A DNA stretch of 64,000 nucleotides from Amycolatopsis camponoti (lineage in GTDB: Bacteria; Actinomycetota; Actinomycetes; Mycobacteriales; Pseudonocardiaceae), in the NCBI RefSeq assembly GCF_902497555.1, contig NZ_CABVGP010000003.1, positions 186,001 through 250,000 of the forward strand. The letters run 5' to 3'. Below are positions 32,659 through 41,906 of the stretch, piece by piece. Numbering within the stretch: the first letter of the stretch is position 1; the number at the start of each line of letters is the position of its first letter. The position numbers and the translations under genes are program-made. A model generated the notes under the pieces. It was given only the letters and a program-made list of their open reading frames with translations, was not told where the DNA came from and made no database searches.

Positions 32659-34158
32659 TTGAAGATCAACGAGCGCACCAACGGGGGCACCGTGACCAGA
32701 TGGCCCCTCCTCGAAGGTCCGCCGCAACAAGCGAAAACCCACCGCCCCAACCTCCTCAAGCGCCGCCCCTGGCACGTTCTCGAGGCCCCCACCGGGGAGT
32801 TCCCCGCCGTCGACGCCGATGAGGCCATGGGGCCCCAGCTGCCCGATGAGGCCACCGTCAACTTCGTCCTCGACCTCTCCCTGCGCATCGGTGAGGTCCA
32901 GATGTCCAGCGGCGCCGGGGCCTCGGACGTCACCGCGACGATCATCGCCATCGCCGCCGCTCTCGGGTTGCCGCACTGCGAGGTCGATGTCATCTTCACC
33001 TCGATCACCGTCACCTGTCACCGGGGCACCGACCTCTCGCCCGTCACCGCGCTGCGGGTCGTGCGGAGCCGGAGTCTCGACTACACCCGGCTGACCGAGA
33101 CCGAGAAGCTCATCCGGCAGATCGTCCGGGGGAACGTCGGGGCCGAGCAGGCGCAGACCGAGCTGGAGCGGATCACCTCGGCGACGCACCCCTACCCGCG
33201 CTGGGTCGCGACGCTGTCGTGGGGCGGGGTCGCCGCCTTCATCACCATCCTGCTCGGGGGCGGCATCGACATCGCGCTCGTCGCGTTCGTCATCAGCGGT
33301 GTCATCGACCGGATCGGACGGCTCGTCAACCGCTACGGGCTGCCCTTCTTCTTCCAGCAGGTCATCGGCGGGCTGGTCGCGACCCTCTCGGCGATGGCCA
33401 TCGTCAGCAGCAACCTCCTGACCACCGACAAACCGACGCTCGTCGTCGCCGCCGCGGTCACCGTGCTGCTGTCCGGGCTCTCCACCGTCTCCGCCGTCCA
33501 AGACGCCATCACCGGCTACAACGTCACCGCCGCCGGCCGCACCATGGAGACCGCGCTGATGTCCGCCGGCCTGATCGCCGGGGTCGTGCTCGCCCTGCGG
33601 ATCGCCGTCATGCTCGGCCTGCCGCGGACGCCGCTGCCCGAGGTCAGCGGGTCGACGCCGCAGCAGCTGCCGCTCGTCGTGCTCGGTGGGGCCGGCGCCT
33701 CCGCCTGCTTCGCGCTCGCCTCCTACTCCAAGATGCGCGCGATGCTGGTCGCGGCGGCCGCCGGCACCATCGGCGCCGCCGTCTACGGCGCGCTCATGCT
33801 GTCCGAGCTGGACGGCGTCAGCTCGTCCGCGATCGCCGCGACGCTCGTCGGTTTCTGCGGTGGCGTGCTCGCGCGACGACTCGGCGTTACTCCACTGGTG
33901 GTCGCCGTGTCCGGGATCACTCCCCTGCTTCCGGGCCTCTCGACCTACCGTGGTCTGTATCAGATCGGGGTCGAGCCCGGCGGGAACATCTCGACGCTCA
34001 TGACGGCCGTCGCTATCGGGCTTGCGCTGGCAGCGGGCGTGGTACTCGGCGAATGGCTCGCCCAACCGGTACGGACCGGCTTGGGCAGGCTCGAGCGCCG
34101 GTTCGCCGGACCACGCATGGCTGGTCCGCTCGAAGCGGCCGATCGACGCTTGGAGTAA
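32659..34158 (+). CDS. thrE: threonine/serine exporter family protein
   Basis: 499 residues from TTG 32659, behind GAGGAGG seven bases upstream; the frame opens further up without a better site. It has the ThrE layout: a cytosolic N-terminal domain with RIGEVQMSSGAGASDVTATI, then about ten membrane helices (first FITILLGGGIDIALVAFVISGVI). Length matches Corynebacterium ThrE (489 aa), which exports threonine and serine by proton motive force. It shows both halves of the family (DUF1212-like and DUF3815-like). It stands alone upstream of otsA. Confidence 0.85.
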   Translation: MKINERTNGGTVTRWPLLEGPPQQAKTHRPNLLKRRPWHVLEAPTGEFPAVDADEAMGPQLPDEATVNFVLDLSLRIGEVQMSSGAGASDVTATIIAIAAALGLPHCEVDVIFTSITVTCHRGTDLSPVTALRVVRSRSLDYTRLTETEKLIRQIVRGNVGAEQAQTELERITSATHPYPRWVATLSWGGVAAFITILLGGGIDIALVAFVISGVIDRIGRLVNRYGLPFFFQQVIGGLVATLSAMAIVSSNLLTTDKPTLVVAAAVTVLLSGLSTVSAVQDAITGYNVTAAGRTMETALMSAGLIAGVVLALRIAVMLGLPRTPLPEVSGSTPQQLPLVVLGGAGASACFALASYSKMRAMLVAAAAGTIGAAVYGALMLSELDGVSSSAIAATLVGFCGGVLARRLGVTPLVVAVSGITPLLPGLSTYRGLYQIGVEPGGNISTLMTAVAIGLALAAGVVLGEWLAQPVRTGLGRLERRFAGPRMAGPLEAADRRLE

Positions 34159-34240
34159 CCCGACGGTCACCGGCTGTTCATCGGTCACGCGATAGGGTTT
34201 CACTCTGGGGCCGCGACCCAGGACGCGAGGAGCAGCAGCT

Positions 34241-35683
34241 GTGAGTGACCAGAAGGAGAACGGGAACCAGGCCGACTTCGTCGTGGTGGCGAACCGGCTA
34301 CCGGTCGACTTGGAACGCAGCACCGACGGCGAGCGCCGGTGGACGGCGAGCCCGGGTGGCCTGGTGTCGGCCCTCGAGCCGTTCCTGCGGTCGAGGAAGG
34401 GCGCTTGGGTCGGCTGGCCGGGCATCCCGGACGTCGACGTCGACGAGTTCGACGACGACGGCCTGGTGCTGCACCCCGTCTCGCTGAGCGCCGACGAGGT
34501 CCGCGACTACTACGAGGGCTTCTCCAACGCGACGCTCTGGCCGCTCTACCACGACGTCGTCGAGCGCCCGGTGTTCGACCGGGTGTGGTGGAACAGCTAC
34601 GTCAAGGTGAACCAGCGGTTCGCGAAGGCCAGCGCCGAGGTCGCCGCACCGGGCGCGACCGTCTGGATCCAGGACTACCAGCTCCAGCTGGTGCCGGCGA
34701 TGCTGCGCGAGCTCAGACCGGACCTGCGCATCGGCTTCTTCCTGCACATCCCGTTCCCGCCGGTCGAGCTGTTCATGCAGATGCCGTGGCGCGCCGCGAT
34801 CATCCGCGGCCTCACCGGCGCCGACCTCGTCGGCTTCCACCGCCCCGGCGGGGCGCAGAACTTCCTCTGGCTGTGCCGCCAGCTGATCGGCCTCGAGTCG
34901 ACGCGCGGCGCGGTCGGTGTCCGGTCGCGGCCGGGCACCATGCAGGTCGGCGACCGGACCGTCCGGGTCGGCGCCTTCCCCATCTCCATCGACGCCGCCG
35001 GCCTCGACACCCTCGCCCGCACGAAGGGCGTCCAGGAGCGGGCCGCGCAGCTGCGGCGCGACCTCGGCAACCCGAAGATCGTGATGCTCGGCGTCGACCG
35101 CCTCGACTACACCAAGGGCATCGACCTGCGCCTGCAAGCGCTCCACGAGCTGCTCCACGAGGGCAGGCTGCAGCCGGACGACGTCACGTTCGTCCAGCTC
35201 GCCACCCCCAGCCGCGAGCGCGTCGAGCACTACCAGCGGATGCGCGGCGAGATCGAGCAGATGGTCGGCCGGATCAACGGCGAGTTCTCCCGCGTCGGCC
35301 ACCCGGTCGTCCACTACCTGCACCAATCGGTCGACCGCACCGAGCTGGCCGCCTTCTTCACCGCGGCGGACGTCATGGTCGTGACGCCGCTGCGTGACGG
35401 GATGAACCTCGTCTGCAAGGAGTACGTCGCGGCCCGGCACGACCTCGGGGGCGCGCTCGTGCTGAGCGAGTTCGCCGGCGCGGCCGCCGAGCTCTCTAGC
35501 GCATTCCTCGTCAACCCCCACGACCTGGACGGGGTGAAGGACGCTCTGGTGGCTGCCATTACGCTCGACCCGGCTGAGGGCCGTCGCCGGATGCGCGCCA
35601 TGCGTCGCCAGGTCCTCACTCATGACGTCGATCGATGGGCGCGCTCGTTCCTCCAAGCTCTGGGTGCCGAAGCGGTCGACTGA
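34241..35683 (+). CDS. otsA: alpha,alpha-trehalose-phosphate synthase (OtsA)
   Basis: 480 residues, a full-length glycosyltransferase family 20 enzyme. It joins a nucleotide-glucose and glucose-6-phosphate into trehalose-6-phosphate. Seen: N-terminal [51 protein letters not shown] and the C-terminal [16 protein letters not shown], all hallmarks of OtsA. GTG start. The phosphatase gene follows after 35 bases, so both steps of trehalose synthesis are probably co-transcribed. Trehalose serves as osmoprotectant and cell-wall lipid precursor in actinobacteria. Confidence 0.97.
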   Translation: MSDQKENGNQADFVVVANRLPVDLERSTDGERRWTASPGGLVSALEPFLRSRKGAWVGWPGIPDVDVDEFDDDGLVLHPVSLSADEVRDYYEGFSNATLWPLYHDVVERPVFDRVWWNSYVKVNQRFAKASAEVAAPGATVWIQDYQLQLVPAMLRELRPDLRIGFFLHIPFPPVELFMQMPWRAAIIRGLTGADLVGFHRPGGAQNFLWLCRQLIGLESTRGAVGVRSRPGTMQVGDRTVRVGAFPISIDAAGLDTLARTKGVQERAAQLRRDLGNPKIVMLGVDRLDYTKGIDLRLQALHELLHEGRLQPDDVTFVQLATPSRERVEHYQRMRGEIEQMVGRINGEFSRVGHPVVHYLHQSVDRTELAAFFTAADVMVVTPLRDGMNLVCKEYVAARHDLGGALVLSEFAGAAAELSSAFLVNPHDLDGVKDALVAAITLDPAEGRRRMRAMRRQVLTHDVDRWARSFLQALGAEAVD

Positions 35684-35718
35684 AATAGTCCCGACCATGC
35701 ACGAGCTCCCGAGGAGGA

Positions 35719-38253
35719 GTGTTGACTGCCGAGGCCCTGCCCGCCGAGTTGCGGCGCGCGATCGTCCAGATCGCCCGTACTCCGCGTCTGCTGGTCGCTT
35801 GCGACTACGACGGCACGCTGGCACCCATCACGCTCAACCCGGACGAGGCACGCCCGCTGCCCGAGTCCGTCGGGGCCCTCAGATCGCTCGCCGGTCTGCA
35901 CGAGACCACCACGGCGGTCATCTCCGGTCGCGCCCTGCGTGACCTCGCCACGCTGTCGCGGCTGCCGTCCGAGGTGAACCTCGTCGGCAGCCACGGCTCG
36001 GAGTTCGACATCGGCTTCATCCACGCCCTCGACGAGAAGGCGCGGGAGCTGCACCGGCGGCTCGAGTCCGAGCTCGAACAGCTCGTGCTGGACGTCCCGG
36101 GCGTGTCCCTGGAGGTCAAGCCGGCGAGCATCGCCGTGCACGTGCGCCGCGCCGAGCACGAGGCCGGCCGGCGCGTGCTCGCGGCCGTCCACTCCGGACC
36201 GTCCACATGGGACGGCGTGTCGACCACCGACGGCAAGGAGGTGGTCGAGCTCGCGGTCGTCCAGACGGACAAGGGACGCGCGCTCGACATCCTCCGCCAC
36301 CAGGTCGGCGCCACCGCGGCGATCTTCCTCGGCGACGACGTCACCGACGAGAAGGCCTTCGCCCGCCTCTCCGGCCCCGACCTGGGCATCAAGGTCGGCG
36401 ACGGCGAGACGCTGGCCGGCTACCGCGTGCCCGACACCGTCGACGTCGCGCTGGTCCTCGGCTTCCTGCTGGAAGAGCGGCGCAACTGGCTCTACGGCGA
36501 GTCGGCGCCGCCGATCGAGCGGCTGTCGATGCTGGCCAACGAGCGCTCGGTCGCGCTGTTGACGCCGGACGCCAAGCTCACCTGGCTCTGCCACCCCGGC
36601 CCGGACGCGCCCGCGGTGTTCGCCGACCTGCTCGGCGGCGAGGGCGCGGGCCACTTCTCCATCAAGCCGCACCGCAACGGCCTCCCGCTCGGCCAGCGCT
36701 ACCTGCCGAACACGATGACGGTCGAGACGCGCTGGTCGCGCCTGCTCGTCACCGACTACCTCGAGCCGGAGAGCCCTCAGCACCGGACGGACCTCGTCCG
36801 CGTCATCTCGGGCGAGGCGGTGGCGAGCGTCAAGTTCGCGCCGCGCCCGGAGTTCGGCGGTGTGCCGGTGAAGCTGGAGATCGTCGAGGGCGGCCTACGG
36901 GTGCTCGGCACGTCGGAGCCGTTCGTGCTCTACTCGCCGGGCGTCGAGTGGACCCTCACCTCCGACGGCCTGCACGACACCGCGACGGCGCTCGTGCAGC
37001 CGACGCCGACCAAGCCGGTGGTGCTGGAGCTGCGCTGCGGCACCACGGACCTCGGCGACCACGAACTGTCCGAAGTGGAACGCCGCGACCGCGCGGGCCG
37101 CTACTGGAGCGAGTGGACGGCGAAGCTGCAGCTGCCGAAGGTGCAGACCGACCTGGTGCTGCGCTCGGCGCTGACCCTGCGCGGCCTGGTCAACACCGAC
37201 ACCGGCGGCGTGCTCGCCGCGGCGACGTCGTCGCTGCCGGAGGAGATCGGCGGCGTCCGCAACTGGGACTACCGCTACTGCTGGATCCGCGACGCCGCGA
37301 TGACCGTGCGGGAGCTCGCGCACCTGGGCTCGGTCGACGAGGCCGAGGGCTACCTCAAGTGGCTGCACGGCGTGCTCGCCACGCTGGCCGGCCCCGAGCG
37401 GCTGCACCCGCTGTACACCCTGTCCGGCGGCGTGATCGGCGCGGAAGCGGTCATCGAGTCGCTGCCCGGTTATGCCGGTTCTCGCCCGGTTCGCGTCGGC
37501 AACCTCGCGAACCACCAGGTCCAGCTGGACGTCTTCGGCCCGGTCGTCGAGCTGGTCGGCACCCTGGCCACGGCGCGCGGCGAGCTGCGCGACGAGGACT
37601 GGCAGATGGTCCGCGCGATGGCGGAAGCCGTGACGCGGCGCTGGAACGAGCCCGACCACGGGATCTGGGAGGAGCGGCACGTGCCGCGCCACCGGGTCTA
37701 CTCCCGCGTCATGTGCTGGGTGACCATCGACCGCGCGGTCAAGCTCGGCGAGCAGTACGGCCGGGGCGTGCCGGGCGCGTGGCCGACCCTGCGCGACGAG
37801 ATCAAGAACGACGTCCTCGAGCACGGCTGGAACGACGAGGTCCAGGCCTTCACCACGGCCTACGACGGCACGGACCTCGACGCGGCGTCGCTGTTCGTCG
37901 GGCTCACCGGCCTGATCGACCCGGCCGACGAGCGCTTCCAGCAGACGGTGACCGCGATCGAGGCGGAGCTGCGCAGTGGGTCCACTGTGTACCGTTACCG
38001 CCGCGACGACGGCCTCCCGGGCGGCGAGGGCGGCTTCCACATCTGCGCGGCGTGGCTGATCGAGGCGTACCTGCTCACCGGGCGGCGCACCGAGGCGCAG
38101 GAACTGTTCGACCAGATCGTCGCGGCCGCCGGCCCGACGGGGCTGCTGCCCGAGCAGTACGACCCCATCGCCGAACGGTCCCTCGGCAATCATCCGCAGG
38201 CCTATTCGCACATCGGGCTGATCCGGTGCGCCAACTTGCTGGCGGCGGGCTAG
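35719..38253 (+). CDS. otsB: trehalose-6-phosphatase fused to GH15 glycoside hydrolase
   Basis: 844 residues from GTG 35719 or the adjacent TTG 35722 (GAGGAGGA upstream). Residues 1-250 are a HAD-type OtsB: CDYDGT with Asp29 and Asp31, VISGRALRDL, and GDDVTDEKAF. From about 270 a GH15 glucoamylase/trehalase-like domain follows (ERSVALLTPDAKLTWLC …, NWDYRYCWIRDAAM at 515, and later a GGFHICAAWL segment). Actinobacterial trehalases of GH15 cleave trehalose, so one chain may both make and break it, or the GH15 part may act on other alpha-glucans. Located directly after otsA. Confidence 0.92.
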   Translation: MLTAEALPAELRRAIVQIARTPRLLVACDYDGTLAPITLNPDEARPLPESVGALRSLAGLHETTTAVISGRALRDLATLSRLPSEVNLVGSHGSEFDIGFIHALDEKARELHRRLESELEQLVLDVPGVSLEVKPASIAVHVRRAEHEAGRRVLAAVHSGPSTWDGVSTTDGKEVVELAVVQTDKGRALDILRHQVGATAAIFLGDDVTDEKAFARLSGPDLGIKVGDGETLAGYRVPDTVDVALVLGFLLEERRNWLYGESAPPIERLSMLANERSVALLTPDAKLTWLCHPGPDAPAVFADLLGGEGAGHFSIKPHRNGLPLGQRYLPNTMTVETRWSRLLVTDYLEPESPQHRTDLVRVISGEAVASVKFAPRPEFGGVPVKLEIVEGGLRVLGTSEPFVLYSPGVEWTLTSDGLHDTATALVQPTPTKPVVLELRCGTTDLGDHELSEVERRDRAGRYWSEWTAKLQLPKVQTDLVLRSALTLRGLVNTDTGGVLAAATSSLPEEIGGVRNWDYRYCWIRDAAMTVRELAHLGSVDEAEGYLKWLHGVLATLAGPERLHPLYTLSGGVIGAEAVIESLPGYAGSRPVRVGNLANHQVQLDVFGPVVELVGTLATARGELRDEDWQMVRAMAEAVTRRWNEPDHGIWEERHVPRHRVYSRVMCWVTIDRAVKLGEQYGRGVPGAWPTLRDEIKNDVLEHGWNDEVQAFTTAYDGTDLDAASLFVGLTGLIDPADERFQQTVTAIEAELRSGSTVYRYRRDDGLPGGEGGFHICAAWLIEAYLLTGRRTEAQELFDQIVAAAGPTGLLPEQYDPIAERSLGNHPQAYSHIGLIRCANLLAAG

Positions 38254-38273
38254 CCCTTTCGGTCCGAACTGAC

Positions 38274-38320
38274 GTCAAGGCCACCTTGCGAGCGTCCGAC
38301 GCCCGTAAGGTGGCCTTGAC
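38274..38320. repeat. 14-bp inverted repeat, probable terminator
   Basis: GTCAAGGCCACCTT (38274-38287) and its exact complement (38307-38320) flank 19 bases. It begins 20 bases past the otsB stop and ends 18 bases before the next start. It may also be a dispersed intergenic repeat. Confidence 0.6.
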
Positions 38321-38338
38321 GGCGTTCGGAGGTGGTGG

Positions 38339-38866
38339 ATGCAGGGAACGTTCGGACAGGTCGAGTTCGTGCCTCTGCCGCCCCGGTTCGCCGACCGCGT
38401 GCGGTGGGGCTCGGTGGTCGTCGGGTGCTCGATGATCGCCGCGATGGTGCTGCTCTTCGGGCTCACGACGTTCCTGCAGGGCATCGTCCACGGCCACGCC
38501 TTCCCGGACGCGCTGGTCGGCAAGGCGGCGACGGTGCTGCCCCCGCTGGGCGTGCTGGCGATCGCGGTGCTGGTGCTGAGCAGCCGCCGGTGCCTGCGCG
38601 GGAACTACCTGGTGGTCGCCAGCGCGGCATCGGCGCGCAACGCGCTCGTGTTCACGTACGTGCTGACGCTCGTGCTGATTCTCGGGTCGTTCGCGGTCCC
38701 GATCGTGTTCCGGGTGTGGCACGACAACCCGCGGTTGCGGGCACCGGACCTGCTCACGACGTTCTCGACGCTCGCCTTCGCCACCATGGGTTTCCTGGTG
38801 GGGATGTTCTACGTGCGACCGTCGATGCAGACGCTCCGGAAGTTCAGCGATCACCCGATTTGGTGA
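38339..38866 (+). CDS. four-helix membrane protein, unknown function
   Basis: 175 residues with four hydrophobic segments (GSVVVGCSMIAAMVLLFGL, AATVLPPLGVLAIAVLVLS, ALVFTYVLTLVLILGSFAVPIVF, LLTTFSTLAFATMGFLVGMFYV). ATG behind GGAGGTGG. The last 23 bases overlap the converging DUF397 gene. Family not recognised with certainty. Confidence 0.65.
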   Translation: MQGTFGQVEFVPLPPRFADRVRWGSVVVGCSMIAAMVLLFGLTTFLQGIVHGHAFPDALVGKAATVLPPLGVLAIAVLVLSSRRCLRGNYLVVASAASARNALVFTYVLTLVLILGSFAVPIVFRVWHDNPRLRAPDLLTTFSTLAFATMGFLVGMFYVRPSMQTLRKFSDHPIW

Positions 38867-39086
38867 GGAAAGCCGACCAGGCGGCGGCGCTCACCTGCAG
38901 GTTTCCCGCATCGGGCGCCTTGGAGTCCCGCACGGCCACCGGCGCACCGGACGCAACCTCAACACAGTTGCTGTTGTTGCCACTGGTGCTGTAGCTGCTC
39001 TTCAGCCACGCGACCTCGACACAATCGCTGCCCTGGCCGCTGCCGCTGTAGCTGCTCTTGAACCACCGTGCGTCTACAGTGGACAT
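38844..39086 (-). CDS. DUF397 protein with doubled motif
   Basis: 80 residues. The DUF397 signature W-x-K-S-S-Y-S appears twice in tandem (ARWFKSSYSGSGQGSDCVEV and AWLKSSYS … NSNCVEVA), then VAVRDSKAPDAGNLQVSAAAWSAFL. Most DUF397 proteins have it once. These small proteins are typical partners of HTH/DUF5753 regulators and may act as their antagonists; the regulator gene lies directly upstream. Confidence 0.9.
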   Translation of the reverse strand: MSTVDARWFKSSYSGSGQGSDCVEVAWLKSSYSTSGNNSNCVEVASGAPVAVRDSKAPDAGNLQVSAAAWSAFLTKSGDR

Positions 39087-39100
39087 CGCAGCCTCCCCGC

Positions 39101-39918
39101 TCAGAGCCGTTCGATCAGCGCGATCGAATCCTCCGCATCCAAGGCCCGATCGGCGAAATCCTTGAACGCCAGCTTAGCAGCGGAGACCTCACTCTCCTTT
39201 CCACGTGAATCGAGCCAAAGATGTGCTCCACGTAGGCGATATCCGGCTCCTCGGCATCTTCGAAGCTCGCGACGATGAGGTTCCCGAACTGCCCGTCGTA
39301 GGCACCCACATCTTCCGGCACCACCTGCAGCGTCACGTTCGGCAGCCGAGCCCGCTCGACCAGGTGCCGCAGCTGCTCCTCCTGGTCCGCCCGTCCGAGG
39401 ATCGGCTTCCGGATCGCGTGCTCGTCGATGATCGCGTGGTACTTCAGGATGGGCGCGTCGGTGAGCCGCAGCTGCCGCAGCAGTCGCACGGTGACCTCGT
39501 TTTCCAGCACCTTCGGCTTCATCGGCCGCCGCCCCGCCGCGAAGACCTCGCGCATGTACGCCTCGGTCTGCAGCAGTCCGGGGATGTAACCGAACTGGAA
39601 GACCTTCACCTTGCTCGCCTCGGCCTCGATCGGCAGGAACCCGCGGTTGCCCACGCCGTAGTGGTGCCACCAGCCCTTTTCCTTGGCGCGGTCGTAGGCG
39701 GAGATGTACTCGCCCCAGCCCGAAACGACGACGTTGTACCGGTCCAGCAGCGCGCGGAAGTCGTGGTACGGCGGCAGGTACCCCATCTCGATCCGCGACA
39801 TCTTGCTGGTCGACATGCGCAGCGGCGCGCCGGCTTCGTCCTGGGTCATGCCGAGCCGTTCGCGCATGCGCTTCAGCTGGCGCCCCATCTGCCGGGCGGG
39901 CAGGTTCGGCTCACCCAC
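39101..39918 (-). pseudogene. XRE-type HTH regulator (DUF5753 type) with a C-terminal frameshift
   Basis: From GTG 39916-39918 (GAGGGG upstream) the frame encodes an HTH (LKRMRERLGMTQDEAGAPLRMSTSKMSRIEMG) and a DUF5753 domain (FQFGYIPGLLQTEAYMREV … RADQEEQL … LQVVPEDVG … FEDAEEPDIAYVEHIFGS). At 39198-39200 (GGAAAGG on the coding strand) the frame is lost. The other frame continues the normal family ending (KESEVSAAKLAFKDFADRALDAEDSIALIERL) to TGA 39101. Restoring one A would repair it. The unrepaired frame ends at 39115 with about 30 unrelated residues. It may be a true mutation or a sequence error. Confidence 0.8.
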
Positions 39919-39997
39919 GACGTCTGACCCCTCGGAACCACATGGGCACGGATAGTAAGACCCGGGTCTGACAATCTGGGATTCCCGCGTGCACAGA

Positions 39998-40022
39998 TTT
40001 CTTTGCACAACTTTCTTTGCAC
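39998..40022. promoter_or_regulatory. direct repeats between divergent regulator genes
   Basis: TTTCTTTGCAC occurs at 39998-40008 and 40012-40022. TACAGT (40025-40030) follows at -10 position relative to the ATG 40038, so the ArsR-type gene may be nearly leaderless and the repeats its operator. Confidence 0.45.
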
Positions 40023-40037
40023 GGCTACAGTGACATC

Positions 40038-40604
40038 ATGACCAGCGCTCCACCACCGGAAGAGCTCGACCCGGACGCCCTCAAGGCCGTCACGCACCCG
40101 CTCCGTCGCCGGATACTCGGCGTGTTGTCGGCCGGGCCGGCGACAGCCACGAAGCTCGCCCAAGCCCTGGGCGAGAACAGCGGCGCGACCAGCTACCACC
40201 TGCGGGAGCTGGCGCGGTTCGGGTTCGTCGAGGACGTCCCGGAGCTCGCGCGGGGCAAGGAACGGTGGTGGCGGACGCGGCCGCGGGACATCCGCTGGCC
40301 GCGCCGCAGCGAGCAGAGCGCCGAATCCCGGGTGCTGTTCGACGACATGCAGCGCCAGGGGTTCGAGGAAGACCTCGCGAAGCTCAACCGGTTCGCGGAA
40401 ACACGTGAGGAACTGCCTGGCGACTGGCCGGACTCGCTGTTCTACGCGCGTGGCGGCACCTGGCTCACCGCCGAGGAGCTGAAGCAGTTCTGGGACGACT
40501 ACATGGAGCTGTTCCGCCGGTACTGGCGAGCCGAGGACGACCGGTCACCGGAAGCGCGGCGCGTGCTCGTGCGCCTGCTCGCGTTCCCGGAACCAGGGGA
40601 ATGA
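40038..40604 (+). CDS. ArsR-type HTH transcriptional regulator
   Basis: 188 residues from ATG 40038. N-terminal winged HTH of ArsR type (ALKAVTHPLRRRILGVLSAGPATATKLAQALGENSGATSYHLRELARFGFVED). The C-terminal half is helical (EDLAKLNRFAETREELP …, TAEELKQFWDDYMELFRRY), as in helix-turn-helix regulators of the kind paired with transporters or hydrolases. No metal-binding Cys cluster is seen, so metal sensing is unlikely. It is followed after 18 bases by a secreted hydrolase gene, its probable target. Confidence 0.85.
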   Translation: MTSAPPPEELDPDALKAVTHPLRRRILGVLSAGPATATKLAQALGENSGATSYHLRELARFGFVEDVPELARGKERWWRTRPRDIRWPRRSEQSAESRVLFDDMQRQGFEEDLAKLNRFAETREELPGDWPDSLFYARGGTWLTAEELKQFWDDYMELFRRYWRAEDDRSPEARRVLVRLLAFPEPGE

Positions 40605-40622
40605 CATGACAGGGGATCTCGT

Positions 40623-41906
40623 ATGCGAAGAGGGGCTCTACTACTGGCCGGGGTGATCCTGGCTCTTTCGGCGCCACCGGCGTCCGCCGCGGACAGCTCG
40701 GACGTGACGTTCACAAACGGCGGGGTGACGTTGCACGGCACGGTCGTCGCACCGCCCGGGGGGACGAAACTGCCGGGCCTGGTGATGATCCACGGCTCGG
40801 GGGCACACAGCCGGGAGGACTACCGCGAGCAGGCGGTAGCCTTTGCGCGGCAAGGCATCGCGACGCTGATCTACGACAAGCGCACCGAGGGCTACTCGCA
40901 GTTCTCGCGCTCGTATACGACACTGGCGGACGACGCTTTGGCGGCGGTGGAGGTGCTGCGGACGCGGGCGGACGTCGATCCGTCGCGGGTCGGCGTCTGG
41001 GGGTTGAGCGAAGGCGGCTGGGTGGCGCCGCTGGCGGCGTCTCGTTCCGCGCACGTCGCCTTCGTCGTGACGCTGGGGGCGAACGGCGTCGAACCGTCGC
41101 GGCAGCAGGCGTGGGCGATCGAGAACCAGTTGCGGCGCTTGGGAATGGACGGGTCGATGGTGCGGATGGCGTCGTCGACGATGATGCGTCAGCTCGTCGG
41201 CGGCGGCGTGTTCCCGGAGGCGCACTACGACCCGGTGGCGGTGCTGAAGAGCCTGCGTCAGCCGGTGCTCGGGTTGTGGGGCGCGAAGGACGTCCTGACG
41301 CCGCCGGGTGAAGCGGTGCCGATCTTCCGGGATTCGTTGCAGCACTACACGTTGCGGGTGTTCCCGGACGCGCAGCACCAGCTGCGCCGCACCACGGACG
41401 GCTACGACAAGCTGCCCGGGTACGCGCCGGGGTACCTGGAACTGGTGGGCACGTGGGTGAACCACCCGCCTGCCGCGTCTTCCGCCGACGCGCCGCCCCC
41501 GCAGGACCGGCCGAGCTTCGTGGTCACGCCGTTGGCTTGGTACGAGTCGACGTGGCTGCAGCTCGCCGTCCTGGTGTTCTTGCTGGTGGCGTTCGGCTTC
41601 GGACTGGGCAGGGGCGCGGCCCGCCCGTCCCGCTGGCTGGCGGCGACCGGGTTGCTGACGGTGGTGGGTTTCCTGGTCGTGGACGTGCTGATCCAGGTGA
41701 CGCTGGGCCGGAACCTGGGCCCGGTTCTCGCGGGACGGCCGTTGCCGTGGCTGGCCCTGCAGCTGCTGTCGTTGGGCGTGGTGGCCGCCACCATCGGCAC
41801 GGCGGTGGCGTGGTGGCGGCACCGAACCCCGCGGCTCGGCGTGCTCCTGGCCGGCGGCGTGGTGTTCGTCCCCTGGGCGGTTTATTGGGGACTGCTGGGG
41901 ATCTAG
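40623..41906 (+). CDS. alpha/beta hydrolase with C-terminal membrane helices
   Basis: 427 residues. Signal-type N-terminus (LLLAGVILALSAPPASAA); alpha/beta hydrolase domain with HGSG, the nucleophile elbow GLSEGG, acid in GAKDVLTPPG and the late His in FPDAQHQL. From about 310 it has three membrane helices (LAVLVFLLVAFGFGLG, GLLTVVGFLVVDVLIQ, LGVVAATIGTAVAWW …) and ends GLLGI. The catalytic domain is likely outside the membrane. Substrate unknown. Probably co-transcribed with the ArsR-type gene; the stop overlaps the converging C39-like gene by four bases. Confidence 0.85.
   Translation: MRRGALLLAGVILALSAPPASAADSSDVTFTNGGVTLHGTVVAPPGGTKLPGLVMIHGSGAHSREDYREQAVAFARQGIATLIYDKRTEGYSQFSRSYTTLADDALAAVEVLRTRADVDPSRVGVWGLSEGGWVAPLAASRSAHVAFVVTLGANGVEPSRQQAWAIENQLRRLGMDGSMVRMASSTMMRQLVGGGVFPEAHYDPVAVLKSLRQPVLGLWGAKDVLTPPGEAVPIFRDSLQHYTLRVFPDAQHQLRRTTDGYDKLPGYAPGYLELVGTWVNHPPAASSADAPPPQDRPSFVVTPLAWYESTWLQLAVLVFLLVAFGFGLGRGAARPSRWLAATGLLTVVGFLVVDVLIQVTLGRNLGPVLAGRPLPWLALQLLSLGVVAATIGTAVAWWRHRTPRLGVLLAGGVVFVPWAVYWGLLGI

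Noticed and set aside
32548-34425. 625-codon minus-strand open frame opposite the exporter gene
   Set aside because: Low-complexity, Gly/Asp/Arg-rich shadow typical of high-GC DNA; the plus strand carries a recognised membrane family.
34298-35824. 508-codon minus-strand frame opposite otsA
   Set aside because: Shadow of otsA; no motif or ribosome site.
36207-38435. 742-codon plus-strand frame inside otsB
   Set aside because: Arg-rich out-of-frame shadow of the otsB-GH15 fusion.
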